Shown here in pieces: positions 55,388 to 64,000 of a DNA stretch of 64,000 nt. The DNA is from Tuwongella immobilis. GTDB lineage: Bacteria; Planctomycetota; Planctomycetia; Gemmatales; Gemmataceae. The notes under the pieces were generated by a model, which was given only the letters and a program-made list of their open reading frames with translations, was not told where the DNA came from and did no database searches. A program made the position numbers and the translations under genes. The stretch is taken from contig NZ_LR593887.1 in NCBI RefSeq assembly GCF_901538355.1, positions 4,068,920 to 4,132,919 on the forward strand. Direction: 5' to 3'. Within the stretch, counting starts at the first letter, position 1. Each line of letters opens with the position of its first letter.

Positions 55388-56839
55388 ATGAGCCGATCAA
55401 TGATGCATCGCCGACAATTCCTGGCCGACATGGGGCACGGTTTCACCGGGCTGGCCCTGGGTGCGATGCTCGCCCGTGACGGAATTTTGCGGGCAAGTGA
55501 TGCCCCTGCGTGGGCCCCGCCCGACGGGAAACCGCACTTCCCGGCCAAGGCGAAAAGCGTGGTTTGGCTGTTCATGAACGGCGGCGTTTCGCATATGGAA
55601 TCGTTCGATCCCAAACCGGAACTCACCAAGTATGCCGGAAAATCGATCGCCGAGACACCGTACAAAGACGCTCAAAATCCCGAGAAACTCAAACTCGCCC
55701 GCGTCACGGTGGTCAACGACGCCAACGGCCAGCAACGCAACAAGCTGTATCCGTTGCAAGTCGGCTATCGCAAATATGGCCAAAGCGGCATCGAACTCAG
55801 CGATTGGGTTCCGCATATCGGCAGTTGCATCGACGATATTGCCATTATCCGCTCGATGTGGACGACCGATGACAATCACGGTGCGCAGACGCAATTTCAT
55901 TCCGGACGGCATATGCTGGACGGCGAATTTCCCACACTCGGTGCCTGGGTGCATTACGGGCTGGGATCATTGAATGATCAATTGCCGCAGTTCATTTCGA
56001 TGGGCAACCGGGAGTATTGGAATCTGAAGGACGGGCACTATTTGGGACCGGCGCATGATGCGATTCCGCTGCGGGTCGATCCGAGCAATCCGCTCGATTT
56101 TGCGAAACCGGCCCGCGGAATGAGCCGATCCGAACAGAAACTCGGATTCGATCTGGTCGGTGGGCTGAATCAGTTGCGATCCGTCGAATATCCGGACGAC
56201 CCCGCCCTGCTGGCCCGCATCAAATCCTACGAGTTGGCATTCAAGATGCAGACATCGGTGCCAGAAACCATCCGATTCGACCAGGAAAGCAAAGAGACGC
56301 AAGCCCTATACGGACTGGATGATCCGGCGACGCGCGAATTCGGCATGCAGATGCTAGCCACCCGGCGATTCATTGAGCGCGGCGTGCGATTCATTCAAGT
56401 CCAGCACGGCGCGGGCGGGGCCGGAGTTTGGGATGCGCACGGCGGATTGAAGGCGAATCACTCCAAGAATTTCAAGGCGGTCGATAAACCAATCGCCGGG
56501 TTGCTGAAAGATTTGAAGCGTCGCGGATTGCTCGATTCCACCATCGTGCTATTCGCCAGCGAATTCGGTCGCACGCCCGGCACGCAGGGATCGGATGGAC
56601 GCGATCACCACATTTACGGCTTCTCGGTCTGGATGGCGGGCGGTGGAATCAAGGGGGGCATCGTTCACGGGGCCACCGACGAAATCGGATTCCACGCCGT
56701 GGAAAATCGGCATTATGTGACCGACATTCACGCCACGATTTTGAAGCAACTGGGGCTCGATTCCCGAAAACTGGAGATTCCCGGTCGCAAACGGCTCGAT
56801 ATCGACCATGGCAAGCCGATTGACGCGATTCTAGCGTGA
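55388..56839 (+). CDS. DUF1501 sulfatase-like secreted protein
   Basis: I choose the ATG at 55388, seven bases after GGAG, giving 483 residues; an ATG at 55364 is possible. The N-terminus [23 protein letters not shown] is a Tat-like signal with the RRQF box. The rest is DUF1501, an alkaline-phosphatase/sulfatase superfamily member: [34 protein letters not shown], and the C-terminal [19 protein letters not shown]. It follows its DUF1553 partner by 34 bp. The pair probably works at the cell surface, and the partner's haem domain suggests redox chemistry. Confidence 0.92.
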   Translation: MSRSMMHRRQFLADMGHGFTGLALGAMLARDGILRASDAPAWAPPDGKPHFPAKAKSVVWLFMNGGVSHMESFDPKPELTKYAGKSIAETPYKDAQNPEKLKLARVTVVNDANGQQRNKLYPLQVGYRKYGQSGIELSDWVPHIGSCIDDIAIIRSMWTTDDNHGAQTQFHSGRHMLDGEFPTLGAWVHYGLGSLNDQLPQFISMGNREYWNLKDGHYLGPAHDAIPLRVDPSNPLDFAKPARGMSRSEQKLGFDLVGGLNQLRSVEYPDDPALLARIKSYELAFKMQTSVPETIRFDQESKETQALYGLDDPATREFGMQMLATRRFIERGVRFIQVQHGAGGAGVWDAHGGLKANHSKNFKAVDKPIAGLLKDLKRRGLLDSTIVLFASEFGRTPGTQGSDGRDHHIYGFSVWMAGGGIKGGIVHGATDEIGFHAVENRHYVTDIHATILKQLGLDSRKLEIPGRKRLDIDHGKPIDAILA

Positions 56840-56870
56840 TCGCGTGACCATTCCTGACGGAATTCGCATC

Positions 56871-58337
56871 ATGGAAGCTCGCACAATTCTGCGACTGATC
56901 GCCCCGACGATTCTCGTCGGGGTGTTGTTGTTTTGGGGCGCATCGATCAGCCGCGATAGTCTCGAGTGGTTTCACGAGCAACTCGTGGAAGTCATCGACG
57001 AAAAGACCGTCAATCTGGTGAATGCCCAGCAGTTGGAAATTGCCATGCGGCAACTGCGCATTCATTCGCTCCTGTTGGCGATGCGGCCGAATTCCGACAT
57101 TCGAACCGATGTCGAAAATGACCACCTCCTATTCGAGACTGCACTTCGGGATCTGCGCAGTGGCACATCCTCCCCGGAAGAATCGCACATTTTGGATCAG
57201 ATCGAAATTGGTTACATGACGTATCGGCAGGCGGTGCAGCGTGAATCGAATTGGCCCGTGGGCGATTCGCGGGCCGCGCTGGAGGCATGGGCGTTTGCGC
57301 ATCCGGTTCGGCATCTGGCGGTTCCGTGTCAGGCGCTGCTCACCAAGACCCGCGCGGAGATGGAACGAGTGTCGCAATCCGCCCAGCAATTGCGGGATGA
57401 AACCGCTCACCGCTTTTGGCTGCTGGCGGTGATTGGGCCAAGTTTGGGGATTTTCGCCGGATGGTGGCTGGGGCGCGGTGTCAGCCGATCGATCACACGA
57501 TTGCGGATTGGCATGCACGATATTTCTGCGCAAATGGATCGAGATATTGGAGCCATTCAATTTCGTGGCTCCACCAAACCCACCGAGATTGAAGCGCAAT
57601 TGCCGACGATTCTGGAGCGCATCCGCACCATGGTGCAGCAACTGCAAGATCATGAGCGCGAGCGTGTGCGGTCCGAGCAACTCGCCGCCGTCGGACAACT
57701 GGCCGCGAATGTCGCCCACGAAATTCGCAACCCGTTGACCAGCATGCAGTTACTCATTGGCGTGGCAATCAAGCAGGGCGATCCCTCCGCGTTGACACTC
57801 GACGATTTGGGAGTGATCCACCGCGAAATTGGTCGGCTGGAACGCACCGTTCAGGGACTGTTGGGCTATGCCCGAGTGCCGCCCCTGCAGCGTCGCCGAG
57901 CGAACTTGGAAGAGTTGATTCACGAACGGCTGCATTTGCATCAGGCGCGGGCCCAATCGCAGGGCATCGCGATTGAGTTCGATTCCACGGTGGGAAATCC
58001 GGAGTTGCTCTTGGATGTCGGCCAAATTGGTGGCATGCTATCGAATCTGATTCTGAATGCGTTCGATGCCATGCCCACGGGTGGGAGACTGTCCATTTCG
58101 CTGCATCCGGTTGATTCCAAACTGGAATTGACGATTCGGGACAGCGGTCGTGGATTCTCGCAAGCGATCATGCCGCGAATCTTTCAACCGTTCACCACCA
58201 CCAAAGCAACGGGCACGGGGCTGGGTCTGAGCATGGCCAAGCAGGTGGTGACTGCCCACGGTGGCGAGATTTTCGCGGGCAATCATCCCCAGGGGGGTGC
58301 CGAGATCCGCGTTCGCTGGCCCCTGCTCCAGGAGTAA
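56871..58337 (+). CDS. NtrB-type sensor histidine kinase
   Basis: The start is the ATG at 56871, giving 488 residues. Two membrane segments (about 4-24 and 183-203) bracket a periplasmic helical sensor domain. A HAMP-like linker follows, then the dimerisation domain with the H-box NVAHEIRNPLTSM, and the ATPase domain with NLILNAFDAM (N box), DSGRGFS (G1) and GTGLGLSM (G2). It is followed after 7 bp by a sigma-54 response regulator, its evident partner. The signal is unknown. The pair lies directly after the DUF1553/DUF1501 genes and may regulate them. Confidence 0.92.
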   Translation: MEARTILRLIAPTILVGVLLFWGASISRDSLEWFHEQLVEVIDEKTVNLVNAQQLEIAMRQLRIHSLLLAMRPNSDIRTDVENDHLLFETALRDLRSGTSSPEESHILDQIEIGYMTYRQAVQRESNWPVGDSRAALEAWAFAHPVRHLAVPCQALLTKTRAEMERVSQSAQQLRDETAHRFWLLAVIGPSLGIFAGWWLGRGVSRSITRLRIGMHDISAQMDRDIGAIQFRGSTKPTEIEAQLPTILERIRTMVQQLQDHERERVRSEQLAAVGQLAANVAHEIRNPLTSMQLLIGVAIKQGDPSALTLDDLGVIHREIGRLERTVQGLLGYARVPPLQRRRANLEELIHERLHLHQARAQSQGIAIEFDSTVGNPELLLDVGQIGGMLSNLILNAFDAMPTGGRLSISLHPVDSKLELTIRDSGRGFSQAIMPRIFQPFTTTKATGTGLGLSMAKQVVTAHGGEIFAGNHPQGGAEIRVRWPLLQE

Positions 58338-58344
58338 GTCACGC

Positions 58345-59811
58345 ATGCCGACGCTGCTGATTGTGGATGATGAGCCATCGGTTTGCTACTCATTCGAGCG
58401 AATTTTTCGCAGACAAGGGATCGACGTGCTTTCCGCAGGCACACTTGCCGAAGGGGTACGACTGCTCCAGGAACATCCGCCCACAGTCGTCGTCTTGGAT
58501 TTGCAACTTCCCGACGGTGATGGCTTGGCGGCGTTCGCCGATTTTCAATCGCCAGCGGGCAATCGTCCGATTGTGCTGATTACCGCACACGGAACGACGG
58601 AAATTGCCATCGAAGCCATGAAGCGCGGCGCATTCGACTATCTGCTCAAACCGTTGGAGTTGGATCGACTCACCGACGTGATTTCCCGAGCAATCGAAGT
58701 CGCTCAGGCCAACGAAGAAATCGAAAGTGGCCCCATTCCCGAGGGGAATCGGATCATCGGCCGCAGTCCAGCGATGCAGGCGATGGGGCAAATGATTGGC
58801 CGAATCGCCCCGCAAGAGGTCAACGTGTTGATTCTGGGAGAAACCGGCACGGGTAAGGAACTGGTGGCTCAGGCGATTGTGCAACACAGCCCGCGCGTCC
58901 GCCAGCCGTATCTGGCGATCAACTGCGCCGCGATTCCGGAATCGCTGTTGGAAAGCGAGTTATTTGGGCACGAAGCCGGGGCGTTTACCGGGGCCACGCA
59001 GCGGCGAATCGGCAAATTCGAGCAGTGCGACGGTGGCACGCTGTTTCTGGATGAAGTCGGCGAAATGTCGGCGACGGTGCAGGCCAAGGTGCTGCGAATC
59101 CTGCAAGAGCAGCAATTTGAGCGACTCGGCGGGAACAAAACCGTTCGCACCAATGTCCGCATTCTGGCGGCTACCAATCAGCCGTTGGAACGACTCGTGC
59201 AAGCGGGGAAATTTCGCGCGGATTTATTCTTTCGACTCGCCAGCGTGACCATCGAGATTCCGCCGCTGCGCGATCGACGCAGTGACATCCCCGAATTGGC
59301 AATGGCGTTTGTGCAGCGACTCAACCCCAGCCTGAATCGGCAATTTCGAGAAATTTCGCCGCAGTTGTTGGATTCGTGGATGCACGCGGATTGGCCCGGC
59401 AATGTCCGGCAACTGCTCAATGCCGTCACCACAGCGATGCTCAACGGCAGTGGCTCGCGACTGCATGGGGATGCGCCGGCATCCGCAGCGCGGATTGCTT
59501 CGACGAGTGAGACCGACTCCGCGAATCGAGATCCGTTGATCGCCAGCGTGCAACAATGGGTGGATGCGCGTCTGGCCGAATCGCCGCACGATATTCTGCG
59601 GGAATTATCCCGGCAGATCGAACGAATCGCCATCGCGCAGGTGCTGCAAGCCGCCAAGGGCAATCAATCGTTGGCCAGCGATATGCTGGGGTTGAATCGC
59701 TCGACACTGCGTTTGAAATTGCGAGAATACGAGATTCGCATCGAAAAAAATGCCGTCTTCGAGACCAGCGAATCCCTCGAAGACGGCGAATCCGAATCAT
59801 CCCGCGGCTAA
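58345..59811 (+). CDS. NtrC-family sigma-54-dependent response regulator
   Basis: The start is the ATG at 58345 with AGGAG ten bases upstream, giving 488 residues. The receiver domain has the acidic pocket (IVDDEP), phospho-acceptor Asp52 in VVLDLQLPDGDG, and Lys in LLKPLE. The AAA+ domain has Walker A GETGTGKE, the sigma-54-contacting GAFTGA, and Walker B GGTLFLDEVGEM. A Fis-type HTH ends the protein (ASDMLGLNRSTLRLKLREY). It activates sigma-54 promoters when phosphorylated by the kinase encoded just upstream. Target promoters are not identified in this window. Confidence 0.95.
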   Translation: MPTLLIVDDEPSVCYSFERIFRRQGIDVLSAGTLAEGVRLLQEHPPTVVVLDLQLPDGDGLAAFADFQSPAGNRPIVLITAHGTTEIAIEAMKRGAFDYLLKPLELDRLTDVISRAIEVAQANEEIESGPIPEGNRIIGRSPAMQAMGQMIGRIAPQEVNVLILGETGTGKELVAQAIVQHSPRVRQPYLAINCAAIPESLLESELFGHEAGAFTGATQRRIGKFEQCDGGTLFLDEVGEMSATVQAKVLRILQEQQFERLGGNKTVRTNVRILAATNQPLERLVQAGKFRADLFFRLASVTIEIPPLRDRRSDIPELAMAFVQRLNPSLNRQFREISPQLLDSWMHADWPGNVRQLLNAVTTAMLNGSGSRLHGDAPASAARIASTSETDSANRDPLIASVQQWVDARLAESPHDILRELSRQIERIAIAQVLQAAKGNQSLASDMLGLNRSTLRLKLREYEIRIEKNAVFETSESLEDGESESSRG

Positions 59812-59826
59812 TTGCCCGCGATCGGC

Positions 59827-61434
59827 TTACCAGTCGCTCAACTGGGGCGAAACGGTTTGCCCGGTTCGGAACTCCAATTGCCGAGCCGTGACGATTTCTT
59901 CGCTGCCGGTCAGTTCGCGATAGGTTTCACGCCCTTGCGAGCGATCGATCATCGCCACCCGCGCCAACACTCCATCGTTGACTTGGATTTTCACCGGCAT
60001 TTCCTGGAGCGTTTTGCCCTGCACCAACAGAATGTATGGCTTGCCGCTGCGGTTGTAAATCGCGGTGGATGGCAGCGTGCAGCCGTGATCGATCGGCCCC
60101 AGATGCAGCCGCATTCGCCCACTCATGCCCGGCAGCAACTTCGGCGTTTGCACCAAGCTGGAATCCCGCGGCATTGGGAACGACGCCAGTCGATCGGCGG
60201 CCCCCTTGCCATCGTTGGCCAACGTCACCATGCGACCGATTCCGAGCAAGCCCGCATTCAACGCCGTGGCGGGCGAAATTCCGGTGGCCAGCGCGGTCAT
60301 TTCCGTGCGAATCCGCTGTGCGATATACGCTTGATACGCCAGATATTCGCCGTTGAAGAGATCGACTTCCACCCGCACCGTGCGATCGCCAGTCTCAATC
60401 GCGGGGGAAAATCGGGACAACGCCCCAGATAGGCTGATGCCCGGCAGTTCGTTCATTTCCACCGTGGCCTGGGTATCTTGCGTCAAAAACGGAGCCGCGT
60501 TGTCGGGTAGTTTCGAGACGATGGTGACCCGATCCATCCGCGCCAATCGCATCAATGGCTCGCTTTGGCCGCTGGTCGCATTCTGCACGAAACTCCCTGG
60601 ATCGACCCGCCGCGACAGCACCACCCCATCAAACGGGGCATGAATTCGCGCATAATCGGCCAGCGATTGGGCCTTTTCCAAGTCATTTTCCGCCACGCGC
60701 ACGAGTGCCCGTTTCAGTTCCACTTCCACCTGAGCGGCCTCCACAGCAATCGCCATTTCCTGGAGATCCGCTTTCGCTTTGGTGACGGAAACCTTCGACC
60801 CTTCCAGCGTTGCCACGGATGCTTGATAATCGCGTTCCTGCTCATCGACCACATCTTGGCCGATGGCATCTCGGCTGGCGAGCGTGCGATACCGCGTCAG
60901 GCGCTTGCCCTGATAGTCCACGGTGGAAGTGGCCACGTTCACGGCGGATTCCGCGAGTGCGACAGATGCCTTGGCGGTCTCGCGCTTCGCTTCCGTGCGG
61001 CGGACATCCACTTCGGCAGCACGCAATTCCTGCCGACGTTGCTCGACGATGCTCCGCTTTTGGGCAACATCTTTTTCCAAATCCGGCACATCGATTTCGA
61101 TGAGCAGTTCGCCTTTGGAAACGCGTTCGCCAATATCTTTGGTCACCCGCGAGACCACGCCCGAAGCCCGCGCTCGCAGATTGGCCTGGTAGAACGGTTC
61201 CGCCACGGCCAGCAATTCCACCGACACTTGCAGCGTATCATCGCGCTTGGGGTGGATGGTTTTCACCACCGGCGGCTCGGATTTCTTCGCTTCGGCAACC
61301 GCGGCTTTCTCAGCCAGTGTGGTGCCATGATGCTCCGAAAAATCGACCCGTTCCAAGGCGACCATTCCGATGCCGACCACACCGGCCAGGCCAATCGCCA
61401 GACGGAGCAGCAGTTGACGACGAGACATTTGCAT
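59827..61434 (-). CDS. RND efflux periplasmic adaptor (HlyD/MFP family)
   Basis: The 535-residue protein starts at the ATG at 61434 with GGAG eight bases upstream. An N-terminal membrane anchor (LLLRLAIGLAGVVGIGMVAL) is followed by a lipoyl-like half (ANLRARASGVVSRVTKDIGERVSKGELLIEIDVPD), a long alpha-hairpin (about 115-240), the second lipoyl half (IHAPFDGVVLSRRVDPGSFV), and beta-barrel and membrane-proximal domains. It links an inner-membrane RND pump to an outer-membrane channel. It lies 5 bp after the permease gene on the same strand. No TolC-like gene is present in the window. Confidence 0.92.
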   Translation of the reverse strand: MQMSRRQLLLRLAIGLAGVVGIGMVALERVDFSEHHGTTLAEKAAVAEAKKSEPPVVKTIHPKRDDTLQVSVELLAVAEPFYQANLRARASGVVSRVTKDIGERVSKGELLIEIDVPDLEKDVAQKRSIVEQRRQELRAAEVDVRRTEAKRETAKASVALAESAVNVATSTVDYQGKRLTRYRTLASRDAIGQDVVDEQERDYQASVATLEGSKVSVTKAKADLQEMAIAVEAAQVEVELKRALVRVAENDLEKAQSLADYARIHAPFDGVVLSRRVDPGSFVQNATSGQSEPLMRLARMDRVTIVSKLPDNAAPFLTQDTQATVEMNELPGISLSGALSRFSPAIETGDRTVRVEVDLFNGEYLAYQAYIAQRIRTEMTALATGISPATALNAGLLGIGRMVTLANDGKGAADRLASFPMPRDSSLVQTPKLLPGMSGRMRLHLGPIDHGCTLPSTAIYNRSGKPYILLVQGKTLQEMPVKIQVNDGVLARVAMIDRSQGRETYRELTGSEEIVTARQLEFRTGQTVSPQLSDW

Positions 61435-61439
61435 CCAAA

Positions 61440-64000
61440 TTACTCCGGAGTCGATTCAGAATGGGGTCCATCAGCCAAATCCGAGGCGGGATTCGGGGCA
61501 GCGTCAGAGGCGGGTGGTTCGGGTTGCGGATGATCCCGCAGCAGCAGCGTGAACAGGATCGGCACGACGATCAACGTCAACGCGGTGGCCGTGACCAATC
61601 CACCGACCACCGTTCGGGCCAACGGCGTGAGCGCTTCCGACCCACGCCCCAAACCAATCGCCATCGGCAACAGATCCAGGAAGGTCGCCAAGAAGGTCAT
61701 CAGAATTGGCTTGAATCGAATCGTCGCGGCCTGGGTAATCGCGTCATAGGCTCGCATCCCCTGCTTGCGCAGTTGGTTGGCGAAGTCCATCAGCAACACC
61801 CCTTGCGATACCACGATCCCCACCAGGAAGATCACGCCCATTTCGGATTGCACATTCAGCGTGGTGCCGGTGGTCCACAGCATCACCAACACGCCGATCA
61901 ATCCCAACGGAATGGTGGCCATGATAATCATCGGCAGGACGAATGACCGCATCAGCGGCACCATCATCAGATAAACCATAACCGATGCCAACACCAACCC
62001 GACGCCCAGGCTTTGCACCGATTCTTGCATGCGGGCGTATTCGCCGGAGAGTTCCAAGCGCATGCCGGTCGGTACGTCGATGGTGTCCAGCGTGCGTTGA
62101 ATTTCTCGGGCCAGGCTGCCAATGTCGCGGTTTTCGGTATTCACCTGCACATTCACCAATCGCTTCAGGCTTTGGTGATTAAACTCCACCGCCTGAGTCG
62201 TTTCGGTGATGGTGACCAGCGTGCTGAGTTGAATCGGCGATGCTTGATTCGTTCCCGTTGCCACGACATTCCGCAGATCATCCACCCGGAAGCTGGGATT
62301 GTCGGGATATTGCACCGCGACGAAGTATTGATTCCCGCTCTTGGGATCGATCCAGAAATTCCGGGTCAGCGCGATACTGGAGTTCATCGCTGTCACCACT
62401 TGCTGGGCGACATCGCGGGCGGTCAGCCCCACGCTGGCGGCCTTCTGGCGGTCGATGTTCAGCATCAGATACGGGGCATCGTTGCGTTGCAGCACTCGCA
62501 CATCCGCCGCCCCGGTGATGGTGGCGACTGCTTCGCGGACGTTTCGGGCCAACTGAAACTTCGCTTCCGGTGTACCACCGATGACTTGAATATCGATCGG
62601 CGAGGATGCACCAAAGTTCAAGGCCGCAGAAACCATCCCGCCAGTATCGAAGCTGAATTCCAAGTCCGACAATTCCGGGAGACTGGCCAAGTGATTTCGC
62701 AGCACGATGGCGTATTCTTGGGCCGATTTGCTGCGTTCGTCCGAAAGTTGCAAGCGGATGATGGCATCCTGTTGGCCGGAATTCGGCGAGTAGGCTGCCG
62801 ACCAGTCATTGTTCAGCCCCAGCTCCGAAACAATCGTCACCAGTTCGTGGGGCGGAATCACCTCGGCGATTGCCTTTTCGACATCAATCACCCGTTCTTC
62901 GGTAGCATCCAGTCGCAGATGCGATGGGGCACGCACTTGCAGCGTGATCTGCCCGGCATCGACCGCCGGGAAGAATTCCTGGCCAATGTCGCGCAGCAAG
63001 GTCAGGCTGGCGAAGAAGATCCCTGCGACAGCGAGCAGAATTTTGCGGCGATGTCGCAGACACACGCCCAGGAATCGCGCATAGGCATGGGCCAATCCGG
63101 TCAATCCGCCATCAATGCGAGCATACACCCGTGCAAACCAACTGGGGCGATGTTCGCCCGCATGTTCGCCATGGCCGTGCGAATGCCCCTTCAGCAGCAC
63201 CGCACTCAATCCCGGCACCAGCGACCAACTCAACACGAATGAGGCAATCATGGCGAACGCCACCGCCAACGTCAGCGGCTTGAACAGAAACCCGCCCACG
63301 CCCGGCGTCAACGCAACCGGACACAGCACCACAATCAGCGCCAGCGTGGCGACAATCACCGGCATCGTCAGTTCGCTACAGGCATCCAGCGCTGCATGAT
63401 AGGGTGTTTTCCCCATTCCCAGGTGGCGGTGAATGTTTTCCAACACGACAATCGCGTTATCCACCAGCGGGCCAATCGCCAGGAACAATCCGCCCAGCGT
63501 CATGACGTTGATGGAATTGCCGGTGACATTCAGGCCGACAATCGAGACAAGAATCGCCAACGGCAACGACAGCGACGCAATCACCGTCATCCGCCAGTCG
63601 CCCAAGAACACTAGAATCATCACCGAGACCAGGATGGCCCCGATGATGCCTTCATGGACCAAACTATCAATCGAATTTCGGACATATGCCGACTGATCGA
63701 TGGCGAATTCGAGTTTGCTGCCTTCGGGGAGTTCGGATTCGATTTCGGAAATCGATTCGCGCACACCATCGGCAACGGCCAAACTGCTCGCCCCCGCTTG
63801 GCGATAAATCGGGATAAACACTTGCTGCCGACCGTTGACCCGCACCCGCGAACGCTGAATCACCGCATCATCGATCGCCTGCCCGACATCCCGCAGCAAC
63901 ACGCGACGATCGGGATCGAAGGTGATCGGCAGGTCGTTGAGTTCCTCGACATCGCGCACCATGACATTGGTGTCGAGCGCCACTTGCGAATCCCCGAAGT
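61440..64000 (-). CDS. RND efflux permease, N-terminal part beyond window
   Basis: The reading frame is open to the window end (the last codons read FGDSQVALDTNVMV), so the N-terminus is missing and the GTG at 63983 is not a real start. About 853 residues are visible, including RND segments IGPLVDNAIVVLENIHRH, the porter domain (GQEFFPAVDAGQITLQV) and the second membrane half (IPLGLIGVLVMLW, GVIFLVGIVVSQGVLLMDF). The first membrane half has LVDN where AcrB-type drug pumps have LVDD, a key proton-relay position; this may indicate a different pump class. Substrate is unknown. It is upstream of its adaptor. Confidence 0.93.
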   Translation of the reverse strand, partial: FGDSQVALDTNVMVRDVEELNDLPITFDPDRRVLLRDVGQAIDDAVIQRSRVRVNGRQQVFIPIYRQAGASSLAVADGVRESISEIESELPEGSKLEFAIDQSAYVRNSIDSLVHEGIIGAILVSVMILVFLGDWRMTVIASLSLPLAILVSIVGLNVTGNSINVMTLGGLFLAIGPLVDNAIVVLENIHRHLGMGKTPYHAALDACSELTMPVIVATLALIVVLCPVALTPGVGGFLFKPLTLAVAFAMIASFVLSWSLVPGLSAVLLKGHSHGHGEHAGEHRPSWFARVYARIDGGLTGLAHAYARFLGVCLRHRRKILLAVAGIFFASLTLLRDIGQEFFPAVDAGQITLQVRAPSHLRLDATEERVIDVEKAIAEVIPPHELVTIVSELGLNNDWSAAYSPNSGQQDAIIRLQLSDERSKSAQEYAIVLRNHLASLPELSDLEFSFDTGGMVSAALNFGASSPIDIQVIGGTPEAKFQLARNVREAVATITGAADVRVLQRNDAPYLMLNIDRQKAASVGLTARDVAQQVVTAMNSSIALTRNFWIDPKSGNQYFVAVQYPDNPSFRVDDLRNVVATGTNQASPIQLSTLVTITETTQAVEFNHQSLKRLVNVQVNTENRDIGSLAREIQRTLDTIDVPTGMRLELSGEYARMQESVQSLGVGLVLASVMVYLMMVPLMRSFVLPMIIMATIPLGLIGVLVMLWTTGTTLNVQSEMGVIFLVGIVVSQGVLLMDFANQLRKQGMRAYDAITQAATIRFKPILMTFLATFLDLLPMAIGLGRGSEALTPLARTVVGGLVTATALTLIVVPILFTLLLRDHPQPEPPASDAAPNPASDLADGPHSESTPE

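Overview
The window looks like a chromosomal segment of a planctomycete, most likely family Gemmataceae at moderately high GC. The main evidence is an adjacent PSCyt1-DUF1549-DUF1553 and DUF1501 pair, a DUF1580 protein, and a surface protein carrying the planctomycete N-terminal motif of the type RxRPxLxxLExRxAP. No transposase, rRNA or CRISPR array was seen.

Region 1 (about 0.4-16.2 kb, all minus strand) is a polymorphic-toxin locus. A giant 3214-residue secreted protein made mainly of Trp/Gly/Ser/Thr-rich repeats ends in a deaminase-like toxin tip with HAE and PCPHC motifs. A YwqK-type MORN-repeat immunity protein follows it. Downstream lie displaced alternative tips: a linker plus Hint plus unknown toxin with an Imm42-like immunity gene, a 5'-truncated Hint plus unknown toxin with its own partner, and a Hint fragment broken at both ends. 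A direct repeat of about 350 bp links the giant gene to the first displaced tip, so tip exchange by recombination is plausible.

Region 2 (about 16.7-25.4 kb) is an integrative element beside tRNA-Gly(CCC). It carries a tyrosine recombinase, a DUF3854/DUF927-type primase-helicase, a ParB-fused DNA methyltransferase, small HTH proteins and iteron-like repeats. The far attachment site was not found.

Region 3 (25.5-39.1 kb) is housekeeping-like. It holds a GlxA-type regulator, a secreted CxxCH protein, a PQQ-propeller membrane protein in an operon with a PEP-synthase/rifampin-phosphotransferase-like enzyme, a small zinc ribbon, and the conserved SpoVR-YeaH-PrkA stress cluster. A small SRP RNA gene lies between yeaH and prkA.

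Region 4 (39.6-51.8 kb) looks like a surface-glycan locus. Three paralogous GT-C-like membrane proteins flank a GT2 glycosyltransferase and a tight six-gene minus-strand operon. The operon encodes an AraD-like class II aldolase/epimerase, a GtrA-ribulose-phosphate-3-epimerase fusion, a nucleotidyltransferase-histidine phosphatase fusion, a sugar nucleotidyltransferase, a GtrA flippase and a GDPD-like phosphodiesterase. Together these suggest making, activating and flipping an unusual, possibly pentulose-derived, sugar.

Region 5 (52-64 kb) contains the PSCyt1/DUF1501 pair, an NtrB/NtrC-type sigma-54 two-component system, and an RND efflux adaptor and permease; the permease runs off the window end.
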